Positions 44,846 through 54,207 of a stretch of 64,000 bases of DNA are shown piece by piece. Numbering within the stretch: the stretch's first letter is position 1; each line of letters starts with the position of its first letter. The notes beneath the pieces were generated by a model. It saw nothing but the letters and a program-made list of their open reading frames with translations. It did not search any database and was not told the DNA's origin. Source of the stretch: DATLGB01 sp038232275 (GTDB lineage: Bacteria > Actinomycetota > Thermoleophilia > Solirubrobacterales > Solirubrobacteraceae); NCBI GenBank assembly GCA_038232275.1, contig JBBSIC010000010.1:1-64000 (forward strand). Direction: 5' to 3'. The translations under genes and the position numbers were made by a program.

Positions 44846-46231
44846 CTACGGATGGAAGTCGCCGCGCTGGTGGATCTCCATGGTCAGCAGCCGCAACTGG
44901 CTCCAGGGGAACGCCTGCATCATCAGGTTGTGGCGCTGGACCGCGCCGGTGACGGTGTCGCGGTACAGCGCCGGGAGCGGATCGGCGGCGCCGCCGGCCA
45001 CGAGCGCCGCGACGCTCTCGGTCGCCATGGAGACGCCGTAGCCGGTCTTGTCGGTGACGATCAAGCCGTAGGTCTTGGCGGCTTCGCAGACCATGCGCAT
45101 GAACGCGGTGCGCTGGGCCGCGCAGCCATAGGAGGCTGAGAGGACGAAGTGGGCCCCCTCGGGGACCGCGTCGGACGCGACGCTGTTGCCGTCGCTGCGC
45201 TGCGCGGGCCAGCTGAAGACCTTCCAGCGGGTGTTGGGCAGCGCGATGCGGATCGCGTGGTCGATGTGGCCCTGCGCGAGGTCTGCCTGCGTGATCGTCC
45301 CGGCCCCGAGCGGGAGGCTCGACGCCGTCGTGCCCCACAGCGGATCCTCGACCAGCCCGCCCTGGGCATCGACGACGCTGCGGTAGTAGCCGGGATGCGA
45401 GGACTGCGCCTGGATGGCACCGCCCCACCCGGCGTGCCAGACGCCGGGCGTCGCCGCCGTGTTGACGGCCGGCGGCGCCGGACCGCTCGCCGTGCTCGTT
45501 CCCAGGTCATAGAAGGTCAGCTTGGCTCCGTAGCCGGCCGTCGGCTGGTCGAGTTGATCCAGCAGCGCGACCGAGCCGGCCGTCGCGCCTCGATAGACGC
45601 GGTAGGCCGTCGCACCGGCCACGCCGTCCCAGGTCACCGTCACGGCACCGCCGGGGAGGCTCGCCTTCGACGTGACGGCGGCGGAGGCCGGCGTCTCACC
45701 GGCGGCCGACAACGCGGTGACGCGGTACACGTAGGTGCCCGCGCCCAGCAGGCCGCCCGGCGCCCACCGGGCGATGGGCGCGGTCCGGGGCGGGCCGAGC
45801 GCCTGCCGCAGATGCCAGAACTCCCACGTGCGGTCGGTTCCCGGCTGGCGCAGGATCAAGGGGGCGTCGCTCGACGGGCCGGCCTGCGCGTCGCCGGGCA
45901 GCGGAACCGACGCAAAGGCCGAGCCGAGCCCGCGCGCGTCGCTGTCCAGCCAGACGCGCACGGTCGGCTGGTCGTCGGGGACGGCGACGATCGGGATCGT
46001 GCGGTTGATCGCGCCCAGCTTCGTCGTGCCCCAGGCCGCGACCCGCGCGACCAGCGCGCCGGAGGCGGGATCGGCCGCAGCATTCGCGGGCACGGGCGCG
46101 CGCCACACGCTCTGCGGCCCGGAGAAGGCATCGCCGGTGACCGGCGTGTAGCCCGGCAGCGCGACGGCGGGACCGGCACCTGATCCGAGGGCGACAGATC
46201 CGGCCACGAGGGCGCGCAGAAGGAGCTTCAT
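44846..46231 (-). CDS. Secreted protein with fibronectin type III-like domain, function unknown
   Basis: The 461-residue product has a short signal peptide (LLLRALVAGSVALGSGAGPAVA). Residues ~165-250 look like a fibronectin type III domain (YVYRVTALSAAGETPASA, WDGVAGATAYRVYRG). The flanking regions form a single unit containing FWHLRQALG, GHIDHAIRIALPNTRW and the late YGLIVTDKTGYGVSMATE. The His/Trp-containing blocks suggest an enzyme or binding pocket interrupted by the FnIII insert, but I do not recognise the family with confidence. It is convergent with the LVIVD-repeat gene (14-base gap) and divergent from the Wzz gene, so it belongs to the envelope region by position. Confidence 0.7.
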   Translation of the reverse strand: MKLLLRALVAGSVALGSGAGPAVALPGYTPVTGDAFSGPQSVWRAPVPANAAADPASGALVARVAAWGTTKLGAINRTIPIVAVPDDQPTVRVWLDSDARGLGSAFASVPLPGDAQAGPSSDAPLILRQPGTDRTWEFWHLRQALGPPRTAPIARWAPGGLLGAGTYVYRVTALSAAGETPASAAVTSKASLPGGAVTVTWDGVAGATAYRVYRGATAGSVALLDQLDQPTAGYGAKLTFYDLGTSTASGPAPPAVNTAATPGVWHAGWGGAIQAQSSHPGYYRSVVDAQGGLVEDPLWGTTASSLPLGAGTITQADLAQGHIDHAIRIALPNTRWKVFSWPAQRSDGNSVASDAVPEGAHFVLSASYGCAAQRTAFMRMVCEAAKTYGLIVTDKTGYGVSMATESVAALVAGGAADPLPALYRDTVTGAVQRHNLMMQAFPWSQLRLLTMEIHQRGDFHP

Positions 46232-46251
46232 CCCCGGAGACTAGACCACTT

Positions 46252-46267
46252 CTGCGCGCTCGCGCAG
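46252..46267. promoter_or_regulatory. Palindrome in divergent intergenic region
   Basis: A seven-base inverted repeat, CTGCGCG and CGCGCAG, with a two-base spacer lies in the 127-base gap between the divergent FnIII-protein gene (start 46231) and the wzz-like gene (start 46359). It could be an operator shared by both genes. It consists mostly of alternating C and G and could be chance in this GC background. Confidence 0.25.
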
Positions 46268-46358
46268 CGGATGCTCTGACCCCGACCTTCCGGGTGACCG
46301 GGTGCACGGGCAGCCGGGACGCTCTATCATGCCCGGGCTCCGCTCGTGTAGCAGCGGA

Positions 46359-47261
46359 ATGCACCCCATGCCCCAAGATCCCGCACTGCTCGAAGACGCC
46401 GACCCCCGCGCCGATCCCTCGGAGTACAGCGGCGTGCTCATCCCTCGGATGACCGCGCTCGAAGCGGTGCGCCGCTACCGGCTGACCGCTCTGCTGCCGT
46501 TTCTGGCCTTCGTCGCCGTCGCCGTCGCCCTGGCCGCGAGCCGGGCGCCGGTGTACACGTCGGAGGCCCGGCTCGCCATCGGCGGCGTCGACCTGTCGGC
46601 GCCGGGGGCGCTCAGCGGCTTCGCTCTGGCCTCGCAATCGCTGGCCGACACCTACAGCCGCGCGGTGACCGCGCAGCCGGTCGTCGATCAGGTCGCCAAG
46701 AAGCTCAGGGTCAGCTCCAGCGAGGTGCTCACCGACCTGTCGGCGACGCCGGTGCCCACGAGCCCGGTGTTCCGGGTGATCGCCAAGACCGGCCGCCCCG
46801 GCCTGTCACGCGAGATGGCCAACGCCGCCGCCGTCGCGCTGCGCGACTACATCCAGACACTCGGCGGGGGAAGCGGGCAGAACTCTCAGCACTTCTACGA
46901 CCTCTACCGCGACGCCGCCGCCACCCTCCAGTCCCGGCAGATCGACGAGCAGAACGCCGCGAGCGACTACGGCGCCAGCAAGTCCGCCGCCAACGGCCGC
47001 AAGCTGGCCCGGGCGCGCGCTGGTCTCCTCACCGCCCAGCTGAGCCTGGACGGGCTCCGCCAGAACTACCTTCAGACGGCGAGCGGCCGGGTGGACGTGG
47101 CAAGCGTGCAGCCGCTCACCACCGCGGTCGACGCGTCGAGCGACCGCTTCAACTACTTCTTGATCTTCCTGGTCATCGGAGCCGTCGCGGGGGCCCTGGC
47201 CGGCGTGGCGCTCGCCGCGCTGCGCGGGAACCGCGCGATGCGCCGGCACTTCGCCGGCTAG
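46359..47261 (+). CDS. Polysaccharide chain-length determinant (Wzz/YveK-type co-polymerase)
   Basis: The protein has the Wzz layout: a short cytoplasmic N-terminus, a first membrane segment LTALLPFLAFVAVAVALAA, a long extracytoplasmic region with a coiled section (LYRDAAATLQSRQIDEQ and following), and a second membrane segment FLIFLVIGAVAGALAGVALAAL near the end. There is no fused kinase domain. Such proteins set the length of Wzx/Wzy-made polysaccharides. I chose ATG 46359 (about 300 residues); ATG 46302 or ATG 46368 are alternatives. The Wzy-like gene starts three bases after its stop, the expected partner. Confidence 0.85.
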   Translation: MHPMPQDPALLEDADPRADPSEYSGVLIPRMTALEAVRRYRLTALLPFLAFVAVAVALAASRAPVYTSEARLAIGGVDLSAPGALSGFALASQSLADTYSRAVTAQPVVDQVAKKLRVSSSEVLTDLSATPVPTSPVFRVIAKTGRPGLSREMANAAAVALRDYIQTLGGGSGQNSQHFYDLYRDAAATLQSRQIDEQNAASDYGASKSAANGRKLARARAGLLTAQLSLDGLRQNYLQTASGRVDVASVQPLTTAVDASSDRFNYFLIFLVIGAVAGALAGVALAALRGNRAMRRHFAG

Positions 47262-47264
47262 GCC

Positions 47265-48743
47265 ATGATCGGCCTCCGGCGCCCCGGCTGGCCCATGGTC
47301 GCGGCGCTCGCGGCGGCCGGGCTGGCGATCGTCGCGCTGGCGGCGGCGCAACGCGGGCACGGGCTGCCGGTCTTCGCGGCGATCTGCGGCGTGGCCATGC
47401 TGGCGGGGGCGGCCTACCTGATCTGGCACGGCGACCCGGCCTGGACGCTGAGCATCGGCCTCGTCCTGGCGTGCTTCAGCGGCTACTGGGACGAGATGGG
47501 GGTCCCCACCGTCCTCGCGCCCGACCGTCTTGTCCTGACCGGCGGCCTGCTGGCCATCATGCTGCGGGCCCCCGGGTCGCGCGAGCGCCCTCCGCTGTTC
47601 TTCCGGCCCGTGCACTGGCTGCTCCTCGTCGTGACGCTGTACGCGCTGTGCTCGGCGGTGGCGGCCGGGACCCTCCTCGACGTCACCCACGCCGCTGCGC
47701 TGGTGGAGCGCTTCGGGGTGATCCCGTTCCTGATCTTCCTGTGCGCTCCCGTGGCGTTTCGCACGGAGCGGCAGCGCAACGTGCTGCTCGCGACGCTGGT
47801 GGGGCTCGGGGCGTACCTGGGCCTCACCGCCCTGTTCGAGACGGTGGGGCCGCACGCGCTGGTGTTCCCGCGCTACATCCTCGATCCGAACGTCGGGATC
47901 CTGCCGACGCGCGCGCGCGGTCCCTTCGCGGACCCGGTAGGCCTGGGAGTCGCGCTGTTCGTCTGCGCCGGCGCCGCGACCATGGGCTTCTCTCAATGGC
48001 GTTCGCGTCCCGCGCGGCTGGCGGCCCTGTCGATCGCCCTGCTCTGCGTGGTCGGGCTGCTGTTCACCCTGACGCGGCAGGTATGGCTCGCCAGCGTCGT
48101 CGCGACGATTGTTGCGGCGCTGGTGCTGCCGGCTCTGCGGCGCTGGCTGGTGCCGATGCTCCTCGTCGCGGCGCTGGCGGTCGCGGGCGCGCTCGGCGCC
48201 GTGCCCGGGCTCGCGGCGACCGTGCAGCAGCGCAAGTCCGACCAGCGGTCGCTCTGGGACCGCGGGAACGTCGATCGGGCCGGCCTCGCTGCGCTCGAGA
48301 CCCACCCGCTCTTCGGCGTCGGCTGGGAGACGTGGCTGGACAAGGGGCCGCAGTACCTCACGCAGGCGGACAACTACCCCCTCACGCGGGCATCGAGCCG
48401 CATCGATATCCACAACGCCTTCCTGGCCTACCTAGCTCAGCTCGGGTTGGTGGGGGGGCTCCTGTGGACGGCGGGGCTGTTCCTGGGGGCGGGGCTCAGC
48501 GCCGCCATCCGGCCGCCGCCCGGGCTCGAGGCGTGGCGATCGCTCGCCCTCGGACTCTTCGTCTTCGTGGTCATCGTGATCAACTTCCAACCCGGACAGG
48601 GGTTTTCGAACGTCCTCGTGTGGCTGCTGCCGGCGGTCGTGGCGGCGCCCCGATTCTGGCGCGAGGGGGCGCGACACGAGCTCGCCCGCCAAGTGCTCGA
48701 ACCGCGGCGAGCGAGCGAGCCGGTGCCCGCGGCGCCGCGCTGA
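47265..48743 (+). CDS. O-antigen ligase/polymerase family membrane protein (Wzy/WaaL type)
   Basis: This 492-residue protein has about a dozen membrane segments and the large periplasmic loop of the Wzy/WaaL superfamily (about residues 310-385). The loop contains NVDRAGLAALETHPLFGVGW and IDIHNAFLAYLAQLGLVGG; the H-N-x-F/Y-L motif after the loop is characteristic. Such enzymes polymerise lipid-linked repeat units or ligate them to an acceptor. The position directly after the wzz-like gene favours polymerase. The C-terminal ~30 residues are Arg- and Ala-rich and cytoplasmic. Confidence 0.87.
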   Translation: MIGLRRPGWPMVAALAAAGLAIVALAAAQRGHGLPVFAAICGVAMLAGAAYLIWHGDPAWTLSIGLVLACFSGYWDEMGVPTVLAPDRLVLTGGLLAIMLRAPGSRERPPLFFRPVHWLLLVVTLYALCSAVAAGTLLDVTHAAALVERFGVIPFLIFLCAPVAFRTERQRNVLLATLVGLGAYLGLTALFETVGPHALVFPRYILDPNVGILPTRARGPFADPVGLGVALFVCAGAATMGFSQWRSRPARLAALSIALLCVVGLLFTLTRQVWLASVVATIVAALVLPALRRWLVPMLLVAALAVAGALGAVPGLAATVQQRKSDQRSLWDRGNVDRAGLAALETHPLFGVGWETWLDKGPQYLTQADNYPLTRASSRIDIHNAFLAYLAQLGLVGGLLWTAGLFLGAGLSAAIRPPPGLEAWRSLALGLFVFVVIVINFQPGQGFSNVLVWLLPAVVAAPRFWREGARHELARQVLEPRRASEPVPAAPR

Positions 48744-48751
48744 GGCGGCCG

Positions 48752-49795
48752 TCAACCCGGTTCGGCAGGGGCCTGCGCCGCGCCACGATCGCGGCGCGAC
48801 CACGGCCATCCGGGCAGCAGGCGCTCGAACAGCACGCCGACGACGCCGCAGCCGACCACCGACCAGGCGAACGCCGCCCAGGAGACGCCGGTGAAGACGC
48901 TGAACCACACGATCTGCACGAGGTAGACGTGGTACGACGCGCGGCCGAGGACGGCCAGCGGCTCCAGGACGCGCTGACTGCGAGCGCCGATCAGCCGCAG
49001 GGCGAGCATGACGTAGACGGCGGCGAGCCCGGCGACCAGGAGGTTGGTCCGCCGCTCGAACGTTGGGGCGAAGCCGAAGACGCTCATGGCCTCCCCGTGC
49101 TCGAGGAGCAGGTAGGCCACGCCTGCGAGCCCCAGCGGCAGGAGCCAGAGGTTGCGCCGCCCCAGCAGGCGGACGCTGCCGGCCAGCCAGACGCCGACGG
49201 CGATCGCCGCGAGGTAGCGCAGGCCGACCACGTCGTAGCGGAAGGCGTCGCCGGAGAAGAGGACGTGACGCACCGGGTCGATGTGGGTGGCCGCCAGCTC
49301 AAAGGCGAGATCGATGGCGAAGCACGCGACGATCGTCACGACCGGCCGGCGCGCCATGCCCCAGGCGACCAGCGGCACGAGCAGGACGGCTTGGAACAGC
49401 ACGGCGATGTAGTAGCCGCCCGGGCCAGGCATGGGCAAGGAGAGCAGGAGCAGCTGGGGCGTCAACCAGAGCCGGCCGAGGGCCGCCCCGAGCGCCAGCG
49501 ACGCCAGCCACGCGACGGCCAGCGGCGGAACCAGGCGTCCAAGGCGACGCGACGCGTACTCGCGCGAGTACAGGCGCCTGAGCGGCCGATCGCCGTGGCG
49601 CAGGATCGAGCCGGCCAGGTTCATGCCGGTCAAGACGATGAACACCGGCACCGCGAGCCCGAGGTGCAGCGGGGTGTAGACGGCCCGAAGGTCGTCGCGG
49701 GGCGCCGCGTGCTGGATCAGCACACCGATGATGGCCACACCCTTGAGGATGTCCTGGGCGCGACTGCGGATCGGGATGGCGGGATCGCCGGGCAT
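48752..49795 (-). CDS. Acyltransferase 3 family membrane protein
   Basis: A roughly ten-segment membrane protein of the acyltransferase-3 family, which transfers acetyl or other acyl groups to extracellular sugars. Its first segment holds the expected His motif, DILKGVAIIGVLIQHAAPRD. Later motifs include FIVLTGMNLAGS, RRLGRLVPPLAVAW and the C-terminal SYHVYLVQIVWF. I place the start at ATG 49795 (347 residues, a normal family length); the frame is open further upstream but that part is low complexity and overlaps the neighbouring sulfotransferase gene. It is convergent with the Wzy-like gene (8-base gap) and lies downstream of the sulfotransferase on the same strand, so both may decorate the same polymer. 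Confidence 0.87.
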   Translation of the reverse strand: MPGDPAIPIRSRAQDILKGVAIIGVLIQHAAPRDDLRAVYTPLHLGLAVPVFIVLTGMNLAGSILRHGDRPLRRLYSREYASRRLGRLVPPLAVAWLASLALGAALGRLWLTPQLLLLSLPMPGPGGYYIAVLFQAVLLVPLVAWGMARRPVVTIVACFAIDLAFELAATHIDPVRHVLFSGDAFRYDVVGLRYLAAIAVGVWLAGSVRLLGRRNLWLLPLGLAGVAYLLLEHGEAMSVFGFAPTFERRTNLLVAGLAAVYVMLALRLIGARSQRVLEPLAVLGRASYHVYLVQIVWFSVFTGVSWAAFAWSVVGCGVVGVLFERLLPGWPWSRRDRGAAQAPAEPG

Positions 49796-49860
49796 CGCGC
49801 GAGAACGGCCGACTGTACCCAGCGGCGCGGATACGGGCGACCTTGGGCAGGTGCGCTGGA

Positions 49861-50835
49861 TCAGTGCGGCAGCGGGGCCAGGAGCTGGCGCCACGTGCTG
49901 ACGAGGCCGTTGGCGGCGCGGGCCCGGCTCCTCGCCGCCTCGCGCGCGGCTGCCACCCCGAGCTCGCACATGTCCTGCGGGAGCCGCGCGCGGCTCGCCG
50001 GCGTCGACCGCAGGGCTGCCAGCAACTCGTCGAGGTCGTAGCCCATGAGGGTCAGGCGCTCCCGACCGATCCAGCGCAGCCAGCGCGCCGCCCAGGCGCG
50101 GCGCACCGGGTTGTCGATCGTCGCGCGCCACTTGTCAAGCGGCTCGCGGCTCACGGCCGCGTAGCGATGCGCGCCGGTCTGGTCGCCCATCTGGCCCTCG
50201 AGCCGCACCGCCCCGAAGCGCGAGAGCGCCTCGGGATCGAACTCCAGGCCGAGGTAGCGGCCGAGGGACTCCCATGCCTCGGTCCCGTCGAGCAGGTCTT
50301 CGTAGCGGACGCCGTGCACGCGCTCGCGATGGCGCGCGAACGCGCCCGCGAGGTTGGCCATCCCGTGGAAGAGGTCGGCTCGGAAGTCATAGACCCTCCA
50401 CCGGCCGTCGCAGAGCGTCTCCACGACCGACGCGAGCACCGCGAGCGGGTCGCGCCACAAGAACACGAACCGCGCGTCCGGAAACACGCGGATGATCTCG
50501 GCGGCGATGTGGTGGTAGGGCGGGGTCTTGTCGACGAAGAAGCGGGCCTCGGGCCCGGCGGCGTGCTCGTACAGCGTCAGCGCGAACCGTCGGGCGAGCT
50601 GCTCGTAGTCGCCTTGGCCTCCCGGGAGCTGCGCGTTGAAGTCGCCCAGTGCCCTTCTGACCGTCCTCTGCCAGCCGTCCGAGAGGACCAGACCCGGGCG
50701 CAGGGGCGCCAGCAGGGGCAGCAGCACCCACGGCTCCGAGGCGGTCGCGACGCCGTCGTGCGCCGCCAGGACGCGCTGCGTGAGGGTGGAGCCGCTACGT
50801 GGCAGCGAGAACAGGAAGATGGGGGTGAGGGCCAC
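49861..50835 (-). CDS. Sulfotransferase family protein
   Basis: The 324-residue protein opens with the PAPS 5'-loop variant FLFSLPRSGSTLTQRVL (residues 7-23). The 3'-phosphate motif is FVFLWRDPLAVLASVVET (about 123-140), and between them is FFVDKTPPYH, as in the broad Sulfotransfer_3 group. It differs from the two other sulfotransferases in the window, which have GAAKSGT loops. The C-terminal ~45 residues are helical and Arg/Ala-rich. Between acyltransferase and GT2 genes on the same strand, a polysaccharide or lipid-linked sugar is the likely acceptor. Confidence 0.85.
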   Translation of the reverse strand: MALTPIFLFSLPRSGSTLTQRVLAAHDGVATASEPWVLLPLLAPLRPGLVLSDGWQRTVRRALGDFNAQLPGGQGDYEQLARRFALTLYEHAAGPEARFFVDKTPPYHHIAAEIIRVFPDARFVFLWRDPLAVLASVVETLCDGRWRVYDFRADLFHGMANLAGAFARHRERVHGVRYEDLLDGTEAWESLGRYLGLEFDPEALSRFGAVRLEGQMGDQTGAHRYAAVSREPLDKWRATIDNPVRRAWAARWLRWIGRERLTLMGYDLDELLAALRSTPASRARLPQDMCELGVAAAREAARSRARAANGLVSTWRQLLAPLPH

Positions 50836-50851
50836 CAGCCATGATCCTATG

Positions 50852-52105
50852 TCAGCTCTCGCGCTCGGTGCGTATCCAAGCGGTTGCGCCGCCGCCCCGG
50901 CCGATGTGTGCGTATTGGCACACCCGGGCGAGCACGAGGGTCGGCGCGGCCAGCAGCGCCCGGAACACGCTCGCGGGCGCGCGCGCGAGCGCGAGGCCGC
51001 CGAGGACGTAGGTCGCCTGCCCCAGCAGGGCGAGCTGCCCCGTCCGCGCGAGCCGGGGCGCCCGCAGGGCCAGGCCGCCCGCGGCCACCGCCAGGGCCGG
51101 TGCTACGAGGAGCGAGAGCGGCCCGACGGTCAGCTCGAGGCCGGCGTGCAGCCGCTGGGCGTCGCGCCGCGCAATGCCCCCGCGTACCAGCCGGCCCATC
51201 CACCGGCGCCCGAGGCTGATGTTGCCCGTCTCCCAGCGCACCTGCTGGACCTCGCCGTTTGCGGCGCTCACGGGCGCCGGCGAGCTCACCGAGGCACGCG
51301 CGACGAAGCGGGCGCGCCGTCCCGCGTCCACGAGGCGCAGGTGATACTCGCGGTCCTCGGTGACCGAGAAGGCGTCCCAGGGCACCGCGGCGAGCGTCGC
51401 CCGCGGAAAGGCCATGCCGCTGCCCAGCAGCCCGCACGACAGGCCGAGGGCCTCCTTGCCGAGCGGGCGCACCAGGTTGACCAGCGCGAAGCCGGCGAAG
51501 CGCAGTGCCGCGGGCGTCGAGGCGCCGGGGTTGGCGATCACGTAGGCCGCCTGGGCGGCGTCGGCGCCCGCCTCCACCGCGCCCGCCAGCTCGCGCAGCA
51601 GCTCGGGCGAGGCGACGCAGTCGGCGTCGACCATCACGACCGCCTCGACGCCGGGACGCTCGCGCTGAAGGCGCTCGAGCGCCCAGGCAAGAGCCTGCCC
51701 CTTGCCGGGATGCCCGGGGTCGTCGCGCTCCCAGGCCGTCGCGCCCGTCGCGACCGCCAGCTCGGCGGTGGCGTCGCTGCAGTTGTCGGCCACCACGATC
51801 ACCTCGTGACGGCCCGCCGGGTAGTGCGCCTCCACGAGCGAGCGCACGCACGGCGCGATGAGCGCGGCCTCGTCGTGGGCGGGGATCAGGACGGCCAGGG
51901 ACAGGCGCGCTTCGCCGCCGGCCCATGAGCGCGATCGCGTCGCCGCGGCGGCGCCAAGCAGGGCGAGCAGGTAGCCGGAGCTCGCGGCGGCGTAGGCGGC
52001 GGGAACGCTCAGCGCGGCGTGCGCCAGCCGGCGCGTCACGCGGGGATCGGGTTGGCGCAGAGCCGAGCGGGCATCCGGGCGCCATGCTACCTGCGCAGGG
52101 CGCAT
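50852..52105 (-). CDS. Membrane-associated family 2 glycosyltransferase
   Basis: This is a 417-residue processive-type GT2. After an N-terminal hydrophobic segment (AYAAASSGYLLALLGAAAA), the GT-A core starts with LAVLIPAHDEAALIAPCV and contains VVADNCSDAT, the metal-binding MVDADC and the acceptor-base region FSVTEDREYHLRL (TED). It resembles BcsA/NodC-type enzymes, but the usual Q-x-x-R-W motif appears as QQVRWETGN (about residue 289). Two further membrane segments follow near the end. It likely extends an undecaprenyl-linked glycan at the inner membrane face. It is divergent from the GT4-WecG gene, and the two probable starts lie about 25 bases apart. Confidence 0.87.
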   Translation of the reverse strand: MRPAQVAWRPDARSALRQPDPRVTRRLAHAALSVPAAYAAASSGYLLALLGAAAATRSRSWAGGEARLSLAVLIPAHDEAALIAPCVRSLVEAHYPAGRHEVIVVADNCSDATAELAVATGATAWERDDPGHPGKGQALAWALERLQRERPGVEAVVMVDADCVASPELLRELAGAVEAGADAAQAAYVIANPGASTPAALRFAGFALVNLVRPLGKEALGLSCGLLGSGMAFPRATLAAVPWDAFSVTEDREYHLRLVDAGRRARFVARASVSSPAPVSAANGEVQQVRWETGNISLGRRWMGRLVRGGIARRDAQRLHAGLELTVGPLSLLVAPALAVAAGGLALRAPRLARTGQLALLGQATYVLGGLALARAPASVFRALLAAPTLVLARVCQYAHIGRGGGATAWIRTERES

Positions 52106-52130
52106 CGGGGAGCCGCTAGCGTTCCGCGCC

Positions 52131-54125
52131 CTGTCCGCCCGCGTCGCGTACCTCGTTGGAATCTATCCGGCCGTCTCGCACACCTTCATCATGCGTGAGG
52201 TGGAGGGCCTGCGCGCGCGCGGCATGGAGGTCCAGACCTTCTCGGTTCGCCGCCCTGGCGCCGACCAGCTGCTGACCGAGGTCGACCGCCGGGCGGCCGC
52301 GGAGACTCCGAGCATCCAGCCGCCGCGCCCCGGCGAGGTGCTGCGCGCCCAGCTCGCGGCGCTCGCGGCCGCGCCGTGTCGCTACCTGCGAACGCTCGGG
52401 CTCGCCCTGCGGCTGAGCCCGGGTGGCGCGCGCGCCGGCCTGTGGCAGCTCTTCTATGTCCTGGAGGCCGCGGTGCTGTGGAGCTGGTGCCGGCGCCGCG
52501 GCATCCGTCACGTGCACGTCCACTTCGCCAACGCGGCGAGCATGATCGCGCTGCTCGCGGCGGAGCTGGGCGGACCGGGCTGGTCGTGGAGCTTCACGAT
52601 GCACGGGCCCACGGAGTTCGATGACGTCACCCGCTTCCGGCTCGCGGAGAAGGTGCGCAGCGCGCGCTTCGTCGCCTGCATCGGCGACTTCTGCCGCTCG
52701 CAGCTGATGAAGCTCGTCGAGGACGAGCAGTGGCCCAAGCTCACGATCGTGCGCTGCGGCCTCGATCCCGACGCCTTCTCCGCGGCTCCGCCGCCGCCCG
52801 CCGGCCGGGCCCTGCGCGTGCTGTGCGTGGGCCGGCTGGTGCCCGACAAGGGGCAGGCGCTGCTCGTCGAGGCCGTGGACGAGCTGCGCCGCCGCGGCGA
52901 GGCGGTGGAGCTCGAGCTCGTCGGCGACGGCCCCCAGCGGGGCGAGCTCGAGGCGCTGGTGCGGGGGCGGGGGCTCCAGGACGCCGTGTCCCTCGCCGGC
53001 GCGCTGGGCCAGGATCGCATGCGCGAGCGGCTCGCCGCCGCCGACGTCTTCTGCCTGCCCAGTTTCGCGGAGGGCGTGCCGGTCGTGCTGATGGAGGCCA
53101 TGGCCGTTGAGCGCCCTGTGGTGACGACGCGCATCATGGGGGTGGCTGAGCTGGTGGAGCACGGCGTGTCGGGGCTGCTCGTGCCCCCGGGGCGGGTGGA
53201 CGCGCTCGCGGACGCGCTCGCCGAGCTCGCGGCCGACCCGGCCCGCCGGGCGGCGATGGGCGCGGCGGGCCGGCGCCGCGTCGTCGAGGCCTACGACGTC
53301 GGCGAGCAGGTCGAGCGGCTGCACGGGCTGCTGGCCGGTGCGGGAGGCGCGGCGTGCGCGGCGCCCGTGACCCTCATGGGGGTCAGGATCGACGCCGTGA
53401 CCGAGGCGGAGACGATCGCGCACGTGCTCGGCGGGTTGGACGCCGGCCGCGGTGGTCGGGTGTGCACGGTCAACCTCGACATCCTGCGCCAGTGCGCGCA
53501 GGATGTCGAGGTGCTCGCGCTTGTGCGGGGCGCCGACCTCGTCGTCGCCGACGGCATGCCGCTCATCTGGGCCAGTCGGCTGGCCGGGCAGCGGCTCCCG
53601 GAGCGCATCGCCGGCTCCACCCTGATCTCCGGCCTGTCTGCCGCCGCCGCCGATGCCGGCCGCTCCGTCTTTCTGCTCGGCGGCAACCCCGGCACCGCTC
53701 AGCGGGCGGCCGCGCGCCTGCGCGCGCGCTCGCCTGCCCTGCGGATCCCCGGGACCTGGTGTCCGCCGTTCGGGTTCGAGCACGACGCTCGCGAGCGCGC
53801 CGCGATCGACGCCGCCCTGGCCGGCGCGCAGCCCGACATCGTGTTCGTCGGGCTCAGCTTTTTGAAGCAGGACCGCCTGATGGTCGAGCTGCGCGCGATC
53901 CTTCCGCAGACGTGGTTCGTCCCCTGCGGGATCGGCTTCAGCTTTCTCAGCGGCGAGGTGCACCGGGCACCGCCCATGGTGCAGCACCTCGGGCTCGAGT
54001 GGCTGCACCGGCTGTTCCAGGAGCCCCGGCGGCTGGCCGGGCGGTATCTCGTGCAGGCGCCGCCGTTCGTGCCGCGGGTGGTGCTCGACGCCCTGCGCCA
54101 ACGGCAAGAGAGAGCCCCCTCGTAA
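52131..54125 (+). CDS. Bifunctional glycosyltransferase: GT4 domain fused to WecG/TagA/CpsF (GT26) domain
   Basis: The N-terminal two thirds is a GT-B family 4 enzyme: YPAVSHTFIMREVEGLRARG at the N-terminus, VLCVGRLVPDKGQALL and FCLPSFAEGVPVVLMEAMA with the E-x7-E nucleotide-sugar motif. From about residue 400 it becomes a WecG/TagA/CpsF domain, with VTLMGVRIDAVTEAETI, NLDILRQC, VVADGMPLIWASR, LGGNPGTA and VGLSFLKQDRLM. WecG enzymes usually add the second sugar on a lipid carrier, so one protein may catalyse two successive early steps. The first ATG (52191) would cut off the conserved YPAVSHTFI start. No in-frame ATG, GTG or TTG lies nearby, but CTG at 52131 fits, so I use it; automatic calls would begin at 52191. 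Confidence 0.87.
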   Translation: MSARVAYLVGIYPAVSHTFIMREVEGLRARGMEVQTFSVRRPGADQLLTEVDRRAAAETPSIQPPRPGEVLRAQLAALAAAPCRYLRTLGLALRLSPGGARAGLWQLFYVLEAAVLWSWCRRRGIRHVHVHFANAASMIALLAAELGGPGWSWSFTMHGPTEFDDVTRFRLAEKVRSARFVACIGDFCRSQLMKLVEDEQWPKLTIVRCGLDPDAFSAAPPPPAGRALRVLCVGRLVPDKGQALLVEAVDELRRRGEAVELELVGDGPQRGELEALVRGRGLQDAVSLAGALGQDRMRERLAAADVFCLPSFAEGVPVVLMEAMAVERPVVTTRIMGVAELVEHGVSGLLVPPGRVDALADALAELAADPARRAAMGAAGRRRVVEAYDVGEQVERLHGLLAGAGGAACAAPVTLMGVRIDAVTEAETIAHVLGGLDAGRGGRVCTVNLDILRQCAQDVEVLALVRGADLVVADGMPLIWASRLAGQRLPERIAGSTLISGLSAAAADAGRSVFLLGGNPGTAQRAAARLRARSPALRIPGTWCPPFGFEHDARERAAIDAALAGAQPDIVFVGLSFLKQDRLMVELRAILPQTWFVPCGIGFSFLSGEVHRAPPMVQHLGLEWLHRLFQEPRRLAGRYLVQAPPFVPRVVLDALRQRQERAPS

Positions 54126-54207
54126 TGCGCCCTCGCGTCTCTGTCTTCTCTCAGCGGCGGTCAGGGTGTTGGGGACCACTGGACGCCGTCGCTAGCCTCG
54201 GCGCTCG

